Shown piece by piece: positions 1-7,737 of a stretch of DNA of 15,826 nucleotides. The notes beneath the pieces were generated by a model. That model was not told the origin of the DNA. It made no database searches and worked only from the letters and a program-made list of their open reading frames with translations. Origin of the DNA: Candidatus Hydrogenedentota bacterium. Its GTDB lineage: Bacteria > Hydrogenedentota > Hydrogenedentia > Hydrogenedentales > CAITNO01. The position numbers and the translations under genes were made by a program. Location of the stretch: positions 1 through 15,826 of the forward strand of contig SLFT01000487.1 in the NCBI GenBank assembly GCA_007124105.1, written 5' to 3'. The number at the start of each line of letters is the position of its first letter. The stretch's first letter is position 1.

Positions 1-67
1 CCTGTCTGGCTACAAACGTGCCGCGGATAAACACGGCTGATACTGTTATAACAAGAATAGGGTTTTG

Positions 68-93
68 CGGCTGGGCCGCGGTAGCCGTTTTTT
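68..93 (+). terminator. Probable rho-independent terminator of a gene lying left of the window
   Basis: CGGCT (68-72) pairs with AGCCG (83-87) across a GC-rich 10-nt loop and is followed directly by six T residues (88-93). The loop can also fold as GCGGC/GCCGC (67-71 with 75-79). A second, weaker stem, GGGC (96-99) with GCCC (108-111), is followed by a T-rich stretch, as if it were a back-up. A short frame ending in TGA at 38-40 could be the C-terminus of the gene being terminated, but 13 codons are too few to call it. Confidence 0.45.
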
Positions 94-139
94 CCGGGCG
101 AAGCGCAGCCCTTTGTTTTGTTATAGTGTTGTTTTACGG

Positions 140-247
140 TAACTGTCTACCAATAGACCTCAAAAGTGAATTGCAGGGTGAGTGAAGCGAAACCCACCGT
201 AATAGGCGCTGCAGCAGAACTGTGGGTTTCGCTTCACTGGACAGTTA
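140..247. repeat. Nested palindromic MITE/REP-like element
   Basis: Two arms form a perfect 17-bp inverted repeat: AGTGAAGCGAAACCCAC at 181-197 and its exact reverse complement at 222-238. The 24-nt loop carries the 8-bp palindrome GCTGCAGC (208-215). Outside this, TAACTGTC (140-147) and GACAGTTA (240-247) form an 8-bp perfect terminal inverted repeat that begins and ends with TA. Farther out, TTTTACG occurs as a direct repeat at 132-138 and 250-256. The size, the nesting and the TA ends resemble a non-autonomous element mobilised by an IS630/Tc1-type transposase, or a REP-type palindrome. No transposase is present, so the mobile nature is inference. Confidence 0.6.
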
Positions 248-290
248 AATTTTACGAAATAATAACGAATAGAAGTTTTTTTGTCGTTGC

Positions 291-319
291 TTGATTTTGC
301 GCTACGGCGTTTGTATTAC
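291..319 (+). promoter_or_regulatory. Possible sigma70-type promoter for the GerMN-murI-deacetylase-tsaD operon
   Basis: TTGATT (291-296) and TATTAC (314-319) are separated by 17 bp and each matches four of six consensus bases. The site lies about 50 bp before the first ATG of the operon, in the only sizeable gap upstream of it. No clear Shine-Dalgarno sequence precedes the ATG at 368. Weak matches like this occur by chance. Confidence 0.25.
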
Positions 320-367
320 GCCTGATTGTTGTTACTGACAGGCCACGTTAATATCGGATAGTATGCT

Positions 368-1036
368 ATGACCCCTTCGAACAAAAAATCGGTTGTCAAC
401 CATCTTCTTTTGACGTTGTGGGCTATGCTGACGCTTGTCCTTGTTTTTGTATTAGGGCTATTGATTAACGAGATGCTCAAGGGCGGCGCGAACCCGTTGG
501 ATGCGTTCAAGCCTGAGCATGATGAATGGCCAGAATATACCGAGACCGGGGACTGGCGCTTTGGGCCTCAGGGAACGCGTAATGTCGCGTTGTACTTTGC
601 CAGTGAAGACGGGCATTGGCTGGCGCCAGAGAATACAACGATTGAATATAGCGGTCGTACCGTTGAAAACTGTCGTCAGACTTTGCGACGATTGTTGGCG
701 GGACCCGCGGATGCGCCCCTGGTTCCCTTGCTTCCAGAACAAACCTACATTCGCGCGCTGTATCTGCGTGATGACGGCGAGCTGGTTATAGACCTTTCGT
801 CGGAGATGCTGACGTTGCAGCAGCGTCCAAAGAGCGCTGAGATGGAGGCGCTTATGGCTTACGGCATTGTCAACACAATGTCACAGGAGGCTTTACGCGG
901 CGAGGACGACCTTCTTGTACGTTCGGTGCGCTTTCTTTTCGACGGTGCGCCGCCGCAGGAAACCTTTCCCGCGCACGTTGATTTAAGCGCGCCCCTTGTA
1001 CAGGACAGGCGTTGGGTTCGGATGGGGCATGAATGA
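368..1036 (+). CDS. Membrane-anchored GerMN-domain protein
   Basis: A 222-residue protein with one N-terminal membrane segment (about residues 10-34, Leu/Val-rich, preceded by basic residues) and no lipobox, so the rest should face outside the cytoplasm. Residues about 70-205 read as a GerMN domain: a beta strand (NVALYFAS), a helix with TLRRLLAGP, the YIRALYLRDDGELVIDLSS segment, a helix around EALMAYGIVNTM, and the closing VRSVRFLFDG. GerMN domains are named from the Bacillus spore protein GerM and are common in envelope proteins of non-sporulators; their biochemical role is unsettled. In Bacillus subtilis gerM lies close to the glutamate racemase gene racE, and here the gene is directly followed by murI with a 4-bp ATGA overlap (1033-1036). 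A cell-wall role is therefore plausible but inferred. No strong ribosome site supports the chosen start; it is kept because the membrane segment follows it directly. Confidence 0.85.
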   Translation: MTPSNKKSVVNHLLLTLWAMLTLVLVFVLGLLINEMLKGGANPLDAFKPEHDEWPEYTETGDWRFGPQGTRNVALYFASEDGHWLAPENTTIEYSGRTVENCRQTLRRLLAGPADAPLVPLLPEQTYIRALYLRDDGELVIDLSSEMLTLQQRPKSAEMEALMAYGIVNTMSQEALRGEDDLLVRSVRFLFDGAPPQETFPAHVDLSAPLVQDRRWVRMGHE

Positions 1037-1851
1037 TTTCTGATGTCGCATATCGTCCTATAGGCGTATTTGATTCCGGCGTGGGCGGCTTGACTGTTTG
1101 TCGTAAGATCGCAGAAACCCTGCCGGCGGAGTCCATCGTATATCTGGGCGATACGGCGCGCGTTCCCTACGGTTCAAAATCGGCTGCCACGGTTATCCGC
1201 TATGCCGGCGCGTGCGCTGAGCTGCTCAGCGCACGCAATATCAAGTTACTGGTTGTTGCCTGCAACACCGCTTCCGCATTTGCGCTTGACACGCTTCGCG
1301 CGCAGTTGAGCATTCCTGTGGTGGGCGTTGTAATGCCGGGCGCCCGCGCGGCATGCAAGCGCAGCGTCTCTGGACGCATCGGCGTGATCGGAACACGCGG
1401 CGTTATTTCAAGCGGCGTTTATGACGCCACCATACGTCAGATACGTCCTGAAGCGCGTGTGGTGAGCGCGGCTTGTCCACTGTTTGTTCCTTTCGCAGAA
1501 GAAGGATGGACCGAGGGCGACGTTATTACGAGTGTTGCGCGTACGTATTTGAGTGGATTGCTGGAGAAGGATATTGACACATTGGTATTGGGCTGTACGC
1601 ACTATCCAATGTTGCGAAACGTTATTGCTGGTGTGGCAGGCGCCGCGGTGCATCTGGTGGACAGCGCCGAGGAGACAGCGTGCGCTGTTGTTAACATTTT
1701 GGAAGAGCGGGGATTACTGCTTACAGATGCTGTTCGCGGAACGCATACATTTCTGGTCAGTGATTCTCCCGACTCATTTTCTGCGACAGGCGCTCAATTT
1801 TTCGGACACGCCCTCAACCAGGTGGAATGGCTGGATGTATGTGTAGGTTAG
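1033..1851 (+). CDS. murI: Glutamate racemase
   Basis: A cytoplasmic, cofactor-independent enzyme that converts L-glutamate to D-glutamate for the peptidoglycan stem peptide. At 272 residues it is the usual length for the family. The two catalytic cysteines are in their expected motifs: C77 in VACNTAS and C188 in GCTHYP. The substrate-binding segments are also present: DSGVGGL at 14-20 and the PYG loop at 45-47. The start ATG overlaps the stop of the upstream GerMN gene (ATGA), which implies translational coupling. The 3' end overlaps the start region of the deacetylase gene. Nothing essential appears to be missing, so this should be a functional racemase. Confidence 0.96.
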   Translation: MISDVAYRPIGVFDSGVGGLTVCRKIAETLPAESIVYLGDTARVPYGSKSAATVIRYAGACAELLSARNIKLLVVACNTASAFALDTLRAQLSIPVVGVVMPGARAACKRSVSGRIGVIGTRGVISSGVYDATIRQIRPEARVVSAACPLFVPFAEEGWTEGDVITSVARTYLSGLLEKDIDTLVLGCTHYPMLRNVIAGVAGAAVHLVDSAEETACAVVNILEERGLLLTDAVRGTHTFLVSDSPDSFSATGAQFFGHALNQVEWLDVCVG

Positions 1852-3845
1852 CAAGTGAATATCATAACGGTCGCGTAGGAGTTATCGCTACGCGCATCTG
1901 CATTGAGGCCGCGAAAGCAGGGGCCGCCGCGCATGAATCTTGTGGTCTCACCGTAAACAATGAAAATATAGACGTGACGCCGTCGAACATGTCCGAGGCT
2001 ATCCGATCGCGTCCGACAACGTCTGACAGCCCGCCGATAAATGACGTTTTGGGAATGGTTCACAACACAGACAAATACGCAGACAGCCGCAATCACAGGC
2101 TACACCCAAGAGCGCGCTCACTGACCGGCAGGTATGTGCTGGCGTCTATGCTGTTGATCGGGGTCGTTTATGGCATTATGCTTCCAGCAGCGCCCGCGAC
2201 GGCGGAATCTTTGTTATGCAGTCGCGCGCGAGAACTGGTGCGGACGGCAGCCATTAATGAAGGCGTACCAGAGAATGTAATGGGCATAGAACTGGTGCGA
2301 CAGACGGCTACCAGCACGATAACACGCTATTCTGTTTCGCTGACGCCAGTGTTGACGCCGGAACGTCTATATCACGCTATCACGGAGAGCCTCACGCGGC
2401 ACGGCTTTACAATACACCTGGAACGTCCAGCCAGAACAAGCATTATGATCGTGGTGCGCCATCAGGGAACCACTTGTGTCGAGGTATTGTGTCGCCTCGC
2501 CGGACCGTTATCCTCGTCGTTATTGGCGGAACTGGCCAAGTCGGAAGATGACGCAAAAGATCAAAGAGCTTCGGTTGCTGAAAGTCGAGACACACACATT
2601 GCCAAGGAGGAGGTGACTCCGGAAAAAGAGGTTCCCGTACCCTCCGCTGCCTCTGATTTGGAAAGTGTTCCGCCAGTCAGCCTCCCACCTTACGAAGAAT
2701 CGGTGCTGCCAGGCACAGAAGTAGATTCTCATGATGCTCATGCGGAGAAACACGAGGACATGATAGCATCACAAGCCGAACGATTTACGGACATGAATGG
2801 GCGCGAACGCGTTACAGAGGAAGAGATTTCTCCAAAGTCTGAAGAATCGGTAATTCAGACCGCCGTTGAGATGGAAACACTACTGGAAGAAAGCGATTTG
2901 TTAGCTCCTCTGGAACTTATTGAACCGGACGTTGTGGAGATGCCGGAGGTTAAGGAGACAGCGCCCATTCTTGCTGAAGGCGAAGCGCTTGAAGGGGAGT
3001 TGGTTGAAAGGGAAGTGGCAGAAGGTGAGACGTCCGAAGGCGACATGCCCGAAGGTGAGGCGCTCGAAGGTGAGGCGCTCGAAGGTGAGGCGCTTGAAGG
3101 TGAGGCGCTCGAAGGTGAGGCGGTCGAAGGTGAGGCGCTTGAAGGTGAGGCGCTCGACGAAGATTCTGATGTTGCAAGTGGCCCGGCGAAGATAGCCATT
3201 ATTTTGGATGACGGCGGCTACGGCGGCATTGTCACGGGCCGTGTACTGGAATTGGACAACCGGATCGCTCTGGCCATACTTCCAGACACGCCTTTTGCGC
3301 AGTCCACCGTCACTGATGCCCTGGCCAAAGGGTTTGAGATTATGCTTCACATGCCTATGCAGAACAGCGACAGGAACAATGCCCATACATTTCCAGGTGA
3401 ATTGACATTGGAGATGACGCGCGAAGAAATTCAGGAACGAACGCGGGAGTGTATTGCGCAATTCCCGGACGCTGTCGGCGTTAACAATCATACTGGCGGC
3501 GCCTTTACTGCTGACGAGAAACGGATAGGCTGGTTTCTTGATGTTGTGAAGGAACATAATTGGTTTTTTGTTGACAGCCGCACCACAGGACGGTCGCGCG
3601 CTTACGATGCGGCAGTTGCATTGGGGATTCCCTGTGCGTGTCGTGATATTTTTCTTGACAACAGCAGTGATCCTGACGAGATTCGCCATTATCTGAACGA
3701 ACTGATTGCACGGGCGCGCAAGAAAGGATATGCCGTTGGCATAGGCCATTTTCGCCCTAATACGGTTTCCGTTCTGGAAGAAGAGTTGCCCAAGCTCGAA
3801 AGCCGTAACGTCTCGCTTGTGCGCATATCGGAGGTTGTACGATGA
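1827..3845 (+). CDS. Membrane-anchored divergent polysaccharide deacetylase (YibQ/DUF610 family) with Glu-Gly repeat linker
   Basis: A 672-residue reading with four parts. Residues 1-102 are hydrophilic and presumably cytoplasmic. About 103-123 is a membrane segment. About 130-225 is a small unassigned domain. Then comes a very acidic linker (about 235-450) ending in 12 five-residue repeats of EGEAL type. The C-terminal domain (about 454-670) matches the divergent polysaccharide deacetylase family of E. coli YibQ: AIILDDGG (D461, D462), MLHMPMQ (H508), GVNNHTGG (H555), FFVDSRTT (D583), RDIFLDN and AVGIGH (H641). The family has a NodB-like fold and is thought to act on envelope glycans; its substrate is not established. 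The start is uncertain. ATG 1827 and ATG 1839 lie inside murI near AGGTGG (1820-1825), and ATG 1989 or 2055 would shorten the cytoplasmic tail. The stop overlaps the tsaD start (ATGA, 3842-3845). Confidence 0.85.
   Translation: MAGCMCRLASEYHNGRVGVIATRICIEAAKAGAAAHESCGLTVNNENIDVTPSNMSEAIRSRPTTSDSPPINDVLGMVHNTDKYADSRNHRLHPRARSLTGRYVLASMLLIGVVYGIMLPAAPATAESLLCSRARELVRTAAINEGVPENVMGIELVRQTATSTITRYSVSLTPVLTPERLYHAITESLTRHGFTIHLERPARTSIMIVVRHQGTTCVEVLCRLAGPLSSSLLAELAKSEDDAKDQRASVAESRDTHIAKEEVTPEKEVPVPSAASDLESVPPVSLPPYEESVLPGTEVDSHDAHAEKHEDMIASQAERFTDMNGRERVTEEEISPKSEESVIQTAVEMETLLEESDLLAPLELIEPDVVEMPEVKETAPILAEGEALEGELVEREVAEGETSEGDMPEGEALEGEALEGEALEGEALEGEAVEGEALEGEALDEDSDVASGPAKIAIILDDGGYGGIVTGRVLELDNRIALAILPDTPFAQSTVTDALAKGFEIMLHMPMQNSDRNNAHTFPGELTLEMTREEIQERTRECIAQFPDAVGVNNHTGGAFTADEKRIGWFLDVVKEHNWFFVDSRTTGRSRAYDAAVALGIPCACRDIFLDNSSDPDEIRHYLNELIARARKKGYAVGIGHFRPNTVSVLEEELPKLESRNVSLVRISEVVR
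2976..3155 (+). repeat. 15-bp in-frame tandem repeat, 12 units, encoding EGEAL-type pentapeptides
   Basis: The unit is GAAGGTGAGGCGCTC (Glu-Gly-Glu-Ala-Leu). The last seven units (3051-3155) differ from one another only at the last three bases of the unit or in one codon (one EGEAV). The five units before them (2976-3050) are degenerate: EGEAL, EGELV, EREVA, EGETS, EGDMP. A homogenised block next to a decayed block suggests recent expansion by slippage or unequal crossing-over at the downstream side. Unit length is a multiple of three, so copy-number changes would alter linker length without breaking the frame. Confidence 0.95.
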
Positions 3846-4849
3846 GCGTTATTGTCGGCATAGAAACATCCTGCGACGAAACCGGCATAGCGGTGGTGCA
3901 AGACGGTGTTCGTGTACTGGCAAATGTAGTGTCCTCGCAAATAGACACACATCGCGTTTTCGGGGGCGTGGTGCCGGAAATCGCTTCACGGATGCATACC
4001 GAAATCATCAGCCATCTCATGGAACAGGCGTTGACCGAGGCCGGCCTTTATCCTCTCAATGGCGGTGCGCCCGTGGACGCCGTGGCCGCCACTTTCGGTC
4101 CGGGGTTGATGGGGTCGTTGTTGGTGGGATTGAGTTTTGGTCGGGCGTTGGCATGCGCCTGGAATATCCCCTTTTTGCCCATACATCATATTGAAGGCCA
4201 CTTGTTCAGCGCTTTTCTCGGTGAAAAAGCGCCCTCGTTTCCTTACCTGGCGCTGGTGGTTAGTGGCGGGCATACCCAGATCATCCAGTGCGACGCGCCC
4301 CACCGTTACCAAATCCTCGCCACGACCAGAGACGATGCCGTCGGTGAATGTTTCGACAAAGTTGCGCGCCTGCTCGGGCTTCCTTATCCCGGCGGCCCGT
4401 CCATTCAGAAAGCTGCGGAAACCGGCGACGACAGAGCCTTTGATTTTCCGCGCGGGCTTGCGGGTAAAGACACCCTTGACTTCAGTTATAGCGGCTTGAA
4501 GACGGCTGTCCTGTATATGCTGCGCGACAAGCCGGGCGCGTCTGTGCCCGATGTGGCTGCTTCCTTTCAGCGCGCCGCCGTAGACGCGCTCATGCAAAAG
4601 ACAGCGCTTGCCATCAAACAGTCCGGCGTACACAGGCTTGTTATCGCGGGCGGTGTTGCCGCCAATAAACGTCTTCGCGAATCAGCGGCGCAGCTTGACG
4701 CGGCGCTATTTCTGCCGCCTTTTGTCTACTGCCTGGATAATGGCGCTATGATAGCCGCCGCCGCGCACTCGCGCCTGCGCCATGGGTGCAGCCTGCCTCC
4801 AGACGCTCCAGCCGCCGCGTCCCTGCCGCTTGTCGCGCTCTCGTCATAA
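3842..4849 (+). CDS. tsaD: tRNA N6-adenosine threonylcarbamoyltransferase (t6A37 synthesis)
   Basis: TsaD transfers the threonylcarbamoyl group from threonylcarbamoyl-AMP to A37 of ANN-decoding tRNAs, working with TsaB and TsaE in bacteria (neither is in this window). At 335 residues it is full length. Seen in order: the N-terminal GIETSCDETG (6-15), VVPEIASR (43-50), the metal-binding HHIEGH (H116 and H120), the nucleotide-binding VSGGHTQI (140-147), YPGGP (182-186), FSYSGLKTA (214-222), AGGVAANKRLR (269-279) and CLDNGAMIA with metal ligand D299. The start ATG overlaps the preceding stop by 4 bp. It is a universal housekeeping gene at the end of an envelope operon. A weak hairpin without a T tract (4870-4887) lies in the 48-bp gap before the convergent ABC genes. 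Confidence 0.97.
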   Translation: MSVIVGIETSCDETGIAVVQDGVRVLANVVSSQIDTHRVFGGVVPEIASRMHTEIISHLMEQALTEAGLYPLNGGAPVDAVAATFGPGLMGSLLVGLSFGRALACAWNIPFLPIHHIEGHLFSAFLGEKAPSFPYLALVVSGGHTQIIQCDAPHRYQILATTRDDAVGECFDKVARLLGLPYPGGPSIQKAAETGDDRAFDFPRGLAGKDTLDFSYSGLKTAVLYMLRDKPGASVPDVAASFQRAAVDALMQKTALAIKQSGVHRLVIAGGVAANKRLRESAAQLDAALFLPPFVYCLDNGAMIAAAAHSRLRHGCSLPPDAPAAASLPLVALSS

Positions 4850-4897
4850 CCGCTTCTATGATTATCTATGCGCTCATATTTCAGCGCGGCATGGGGG

Positions 4898-5890
4898 TTA
4901 ACTTCCCGCTGTACGGTCTGCCGCGTATTCACGTCGGGAGACGGCGAGGATGGTGGCTGTTAGAGAAATGGTGGTGATGAGCAACAGGGCCACCATTGCT
5001 CTAATAGCGCTTACCTGGAACACCTCGCGCTGAAACGTTCCAAGCGCTGTCTGTATTTCTGCCACATGTCGTTGTGTCGCCATCACGGGGAGCAACGCAT
5101 CGGTATATTTCTTGATAGTAAAGAAGTCCACCAGCCCGGGAATCTGTGTGGCCAGGCTCTGCCAGCCGTATAACAAAATGACGCCGTACACGATAGGTCG
5201 TTTGGTGAAAGCGCCCAGGAACACGGCGACCCCGCCATAAGCGAGGAGCGCCGCGATCATAACGCCGAAATAATGGAGCAGCAATGATAAGTCCACAACG
5301 TTGGTGAGGGTGAGATTGGCGTGAATGGAGGCCGCCGCGAAGGTAAGCGCCGCAGAGGTCAACAGAATGGTGGCGGCAACAATCATAAACGCGCAGAAGC
5401 GGCCCGCAACCCAGGCCGATCGGGGAATGGGTCGCGTCAGGATATAGGGCATGGTGCGTGTTTCAATATCTTCGGCCACCAACATTCCCGCGAAGAACAG
5501 GGCGAGCAGCGGCGCGAACACGTTGATGTGCAGTTCTTCGACCAGGCGCACAAACACTTCATTTCCCGATTCGGCAAAACGCGATGTAGACAGGAACGCC
5601 AGCGCAAGGGGGATGAGCACGGGCAGGAACGCGATAAAGGCCGCCAAGGCCAGACGTTTGCGTCGGGTGAGCGTCACCAGCGCATGTCTGCACGAGGCCA
5701 GCATAGAGGCGGCATAGCCGCCCCGTCCTGGTTGGTTGCCCGGTTTCAGCCAGTCAGGCAATGGCCTGCGCACAGCGCTTTCAAGAGCGACGGGTTCCCG
5801 GCCGACAACGGTCACATTGGTGTGCGCACCGCCGTTGTCGCTGTTTGTGGCGGCCATGCTGTTTTCAGGGTGTTCGCTTGCCGTGCTCAT
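4898..5890 (-). CDS. ABC-2 type transporter permease (second permease of the locus)
   Basis: A membrane protein of 330 residues from ATG 5890, with about six hydrophobic segments (about 80-101, 122-139, 164-189, 205-228, 232-251, 295-317). Between the second and third lies GMLVAEDIETRTMPYILTRP, the amphipathic segment typical of ABC-2 permeases, with Glu-Asp, Thr and the conserved Arg-Pro. The first about 75 residues are hydrophilic and low in complexity, longer than usual. ATG 5890 is preferred over a TTG nine codons upstream because AAGGAA lies just before it. The gene is last in a four-gene ABC run, 54 bp after its ATPase partner. Two copies of the permease-ATPase dimer would make a transporter; the substrate is unknown, and export is more likely than import because no binding protein is present. 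Confidence 0.88.
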   Translation of the reverse strand: MSTASEHPENSMAATNSDNGGAHTNVTVVGREPVALESAVRRPLPDWLKPGNQPGRGGYAASMLASCRHALVTLTRRKRLALAAFIAFLPVLIPLALAFLSTSRFAESGNEVFVRLVEELHINVFAPLLALFFAGMLVAEDIETRTMPYILTRPIPRSAWVAGRFCAFMIVAATILLTSAALTFAAASIHANLTLTNVVDLSLLLHYFGVMIAALLAYGGVAVFLGAFTKRPIVYGVILLYGWQSLATQIPGLVDFFTIKKYTDALLPVMATQRHVAEIQTALGTFQREVFQVSAIRAMVALLLITTISLTATILAVSRREYAADRTAGS

Positions 5891-5944
5891 AAATTCCTTT
5901 TTTCGCGGTGGCGACAATACAGGAGGCGGTGTCGCAACCTCATG

Positions 5945-6862
5945 TTAACGCGTCAAATAATCAAAAACAGACTGTAGACTGTCGTCGGCGCACTCGATAG
6001 CGTTGATGCTGTTCGTGCCGCGCGCCATCATGTCGTTGAGCATATCGTAGCATGCGTTGGCGTCGCGTGTGCGCATTACAAATCCTGATTCGTCGAAATC
6101 AACGGAGGTAACAGCGGGAAGGGCGATGAAGGGCGCTGCCGCTTGACGCGGCGCGTTTGTCTGTACGCGGATTGCGTGGGGGTGCGCGTCTATGAGGTTG
6201 CGTATGTCTCGTACGCGTCCCTGTGCCAGCAGCGACCCCTTGAACATTAACGCCACACTATCGGTAATACGTTCTATTTCATAGAGAATATGGCTGGACA
6301 CCACCACGGTCATACCGGCTTTCGCGAGCGTCTGAATGAGCGCGTACATTTCATCGCGCCCGCGAGGGTCCAGGCCATTCATCGGTTCATCAAGGAAGAG
6401 AAGTTCGGGACATGCGGCCAATGCTTGCGCTATTTTGATGCGCTGCCGCATACCCTTGCTGTAGGTTTCAATGGGATCATGCATGCGCTCGGTCATGCGG
6501 GTCAGTTCACATGCCTGTTGGGCGGCAACGCGCGCTTGACGCGCGCCCATGCCCCAGTAGAGGTTCAGATAATAGACAAATTCAAAACCTGTGGCGTTCT
6601 CGAAGAAATCATCCGTTTCAGGGCAATACCCGATGCGGCGCAGTACCGCCAGGTTGTTGCGCGGCTCGCTGCCAAGAACACGGACAGTGCCTCGACTCGG
6701 TTTGTAGAGGCCGAGCGCCAACTTTATAAATGTACTTTTCCCCGCTCCATTGGGGCCAAGCAGGCCAACGATATTTTCTTCGATTGTGAGGTCGAGATTG
6801 TTTACTGCGACCACTTCGCCGAACCATTTCGAGAGCGCCTGCGCTTGTATTATTGCCGTCAT
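5945..6862 (-). CDS. ABC transporter ATP-binding protein (second ATPase of the locus)
   Basis: A 305-residue ATPase that powers an ABC-2 type transporter. Walker A GPNGAGKST (36-44), signature YSKGMRQR (134-141), Walker B LLFLDEP (154-160), D-loop GLDP and H-loop histidine H191 are all present. The usual Q-loop glutamine is replaced by Glu (GYCPE), as in many ABC-2 ATPases. The C-terminal about 90 residues form an extra regulatory-type region common in this subfamily. ATG 6862 is chosen because it overlaps the stop of the upstream permease as ATGA; a longer reading to 6943 would run into that gene. It is most likely paired with the permease at 4898-5890. Confidence 0.93.
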   Translation of the reverse strand: MTAIIQAQALSKWFGEVVAVNNLDLTIEENIVGLLGPNGAGKSTFIKLALGLYKPSRGTVRVLGSEPRNNLAVLRRIGYCPETDDFFENATGFEFVYYLNLYWGMGARQARVAAQQACELTRMTERMHDPIETYSKGMRQRIKIAQALAACPELLFLDEPMNGLDPRGRDEMYALIQTLAKAGMTVVVSSHILYEIERITDSVALMFKGSLLAQGRVRDIRNLIDAHPHAIRVQTNAPRQAAAPFIALPAVTSVDFDESGFVMRTRDANACYDMLNDMMARGTNSINAIECADDSLQSVFDYLTR

Positions 6863-7734
6863 GACGCTATCTCCGCATGTCGCACCTTGCGAAGCACAAT
6901 TGCCAGCGCCACAAGGCATACCACAATCACGTAGAGGAAGCACCAGTACCAGGACAGCGTGAACAGGACGCGGTTGTCTTGAAATACTGTTTCACCAATA
7001 CGGCGCAGGGCAAGGGGGAACGATACGGCGAAATAGTTGCGCTGGCGCAGCATGCCCGCCAACAATCCGCCGAGGCTTGAATTGGCCACCAGCGCCATGA
7101 TCACGGCAATGGCCGCGTAATTCTGACTTGGCAATAACGACGAGCACGCCAATATGCAAAGCGCCGCGGGCACAACGATCAACAACGAATAGGCGATGAT
7201 GGACAGGGGCCACCACCAGCTTGCCGTTAGCGTGTCCATGCCGGGCAACAGCAGGTTGTGCAACACCACCAGCAACACGCCGGGCAATGCGGTAATTGAC
7301 AAGCCCAGCGCCACCAGCGTCATTGTCTTTCCCAGTGAATAATCCAGCCAGGTGAGAGGTTTGGAAAAGTAAATTTCCATGAGGTTGTTCTTGAAATCGT
7401 TGCAGATCATGCCCGCGCCGGCGTATAGCAATATGATGAAGGTTATGGTCGTCTGTAAGTACAGGAAACTGAAAAACGTGGCCGGTCCTATGTAGGCGAT
7501 ATCCAGGTTGGCAAAAACAATTTGCAGTGGATGGTTCGGGTCTTGCGCAAGTACGTCATAAGCCACTATCTGGAGCAACCGTAAAATGATGTGAAGGCAG
7601 GCCACAAGAATAAGCCCTTTGAACACACGGAATTTCGCCAGCGTTTTCAGTTCCTGTTCCACGATCACCAGCCACCGGAAATGTCGGCGCGGCTGTCCAT
7701 CATATCTGCGGTATGATTTTGTATAGATGGGCAC
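6859..7734 (-). CDS. ABC-2 type transporter permease (first permease of the locus)
   Basis: A 291-residue membrane protein with GTG start at 7734, preceded by AAAGGAA at a good distance. It has about six hydrophobic segments (about 38-58, 88-110, 136-160, 175-198, 205-227, 258-281). After the second lies GMICNDFKNNLMEIYFSKPL, the characteristic ABC-2 segment with Asp and the conserved Pro. It starts 3 bp after the first ATPase stops and overlaps the second ATPase by 4 bp, so translation of the three is probably coupled. The cytoplasmic N-terminus carries YRRYDGQPRRHFRW, a basic stretch seen in similar permeases. The transported substrate cannot be read from the sequence. Confidence 0.9.
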   Translation of the reverse strand: MPIYTKSYRRYDGQPRRHFRWLVIVEQELKTLAKFRVFKGLILVACLHIILRLLQIVAYDVLAQDPNHPLQIVFANLDIAYIGPATFFSFLYLQTTITFIILLYAGAGMICNDFKNNLMEIYFSKPLTWLDYSLGKTMTLVALGLSITALPGVLLVVLHNLLLPGMDTLTASWWWPLSIIAYSLLIVVPAALCILACSSLLPSQNYAAIAVIMALVANSSLGGLLAGMLRQRNYFAVSFPLALRRIGETVFQDNRVLFTLSWYWCFLYVIVVCLVALAIVLRKVRHAEIAS

Positions 7735-7737
7735 TCG

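Noticed and set aside
3..185. Open frame at the left edge, about 60 codons
   Set aside because: It runs through the terminator hairpin and into the palindromic element, and its Cys-rich composition does not look like a protein end.
2855..3199. Minus-strand Ser-Ala-Pro-Ser repeat protein
   Set aside because: Another antisense reading of the same minisatellite, with no ribosome site and no extension beyond the repeat into a protein-like sequence.
2901..3749. Long minus-strand open frame of 282 codons over the deacetylase
   Set aside because: It lies opposite a well-supported gene; its repetitive RLTFE-type part is just the antisense reading of the 15-bp repeat, which is open in several frames.
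3986..4633. Minus-strand 215-codon frame opposite tsaD
   Set aside because: tsaD is complete with all family motifs on the plus strand; the opposing frame has no recognisable domain.
4870..4887. Hairpin GCGCT/AGCGC between convergent tsaD and the ABC permease
   Set aside because: The stem is only five base pairs and no T tract follows on either strand, so a terminator call is not supported.
5321..5977. Plus-strand 218-codon frame rich in Arg, Gly and His over the ABC permease
   Set aside because: Composition is typical of antisense to a membrane-protein gene, and it would bridge two genes on the other strand.
6290..6934. Plus-strand 214-codon frame opposite the second ABC ATPase
   Set aside because: The ATPase on the minus strand has all nucleotide-binding motifs; this frame shows no domain.
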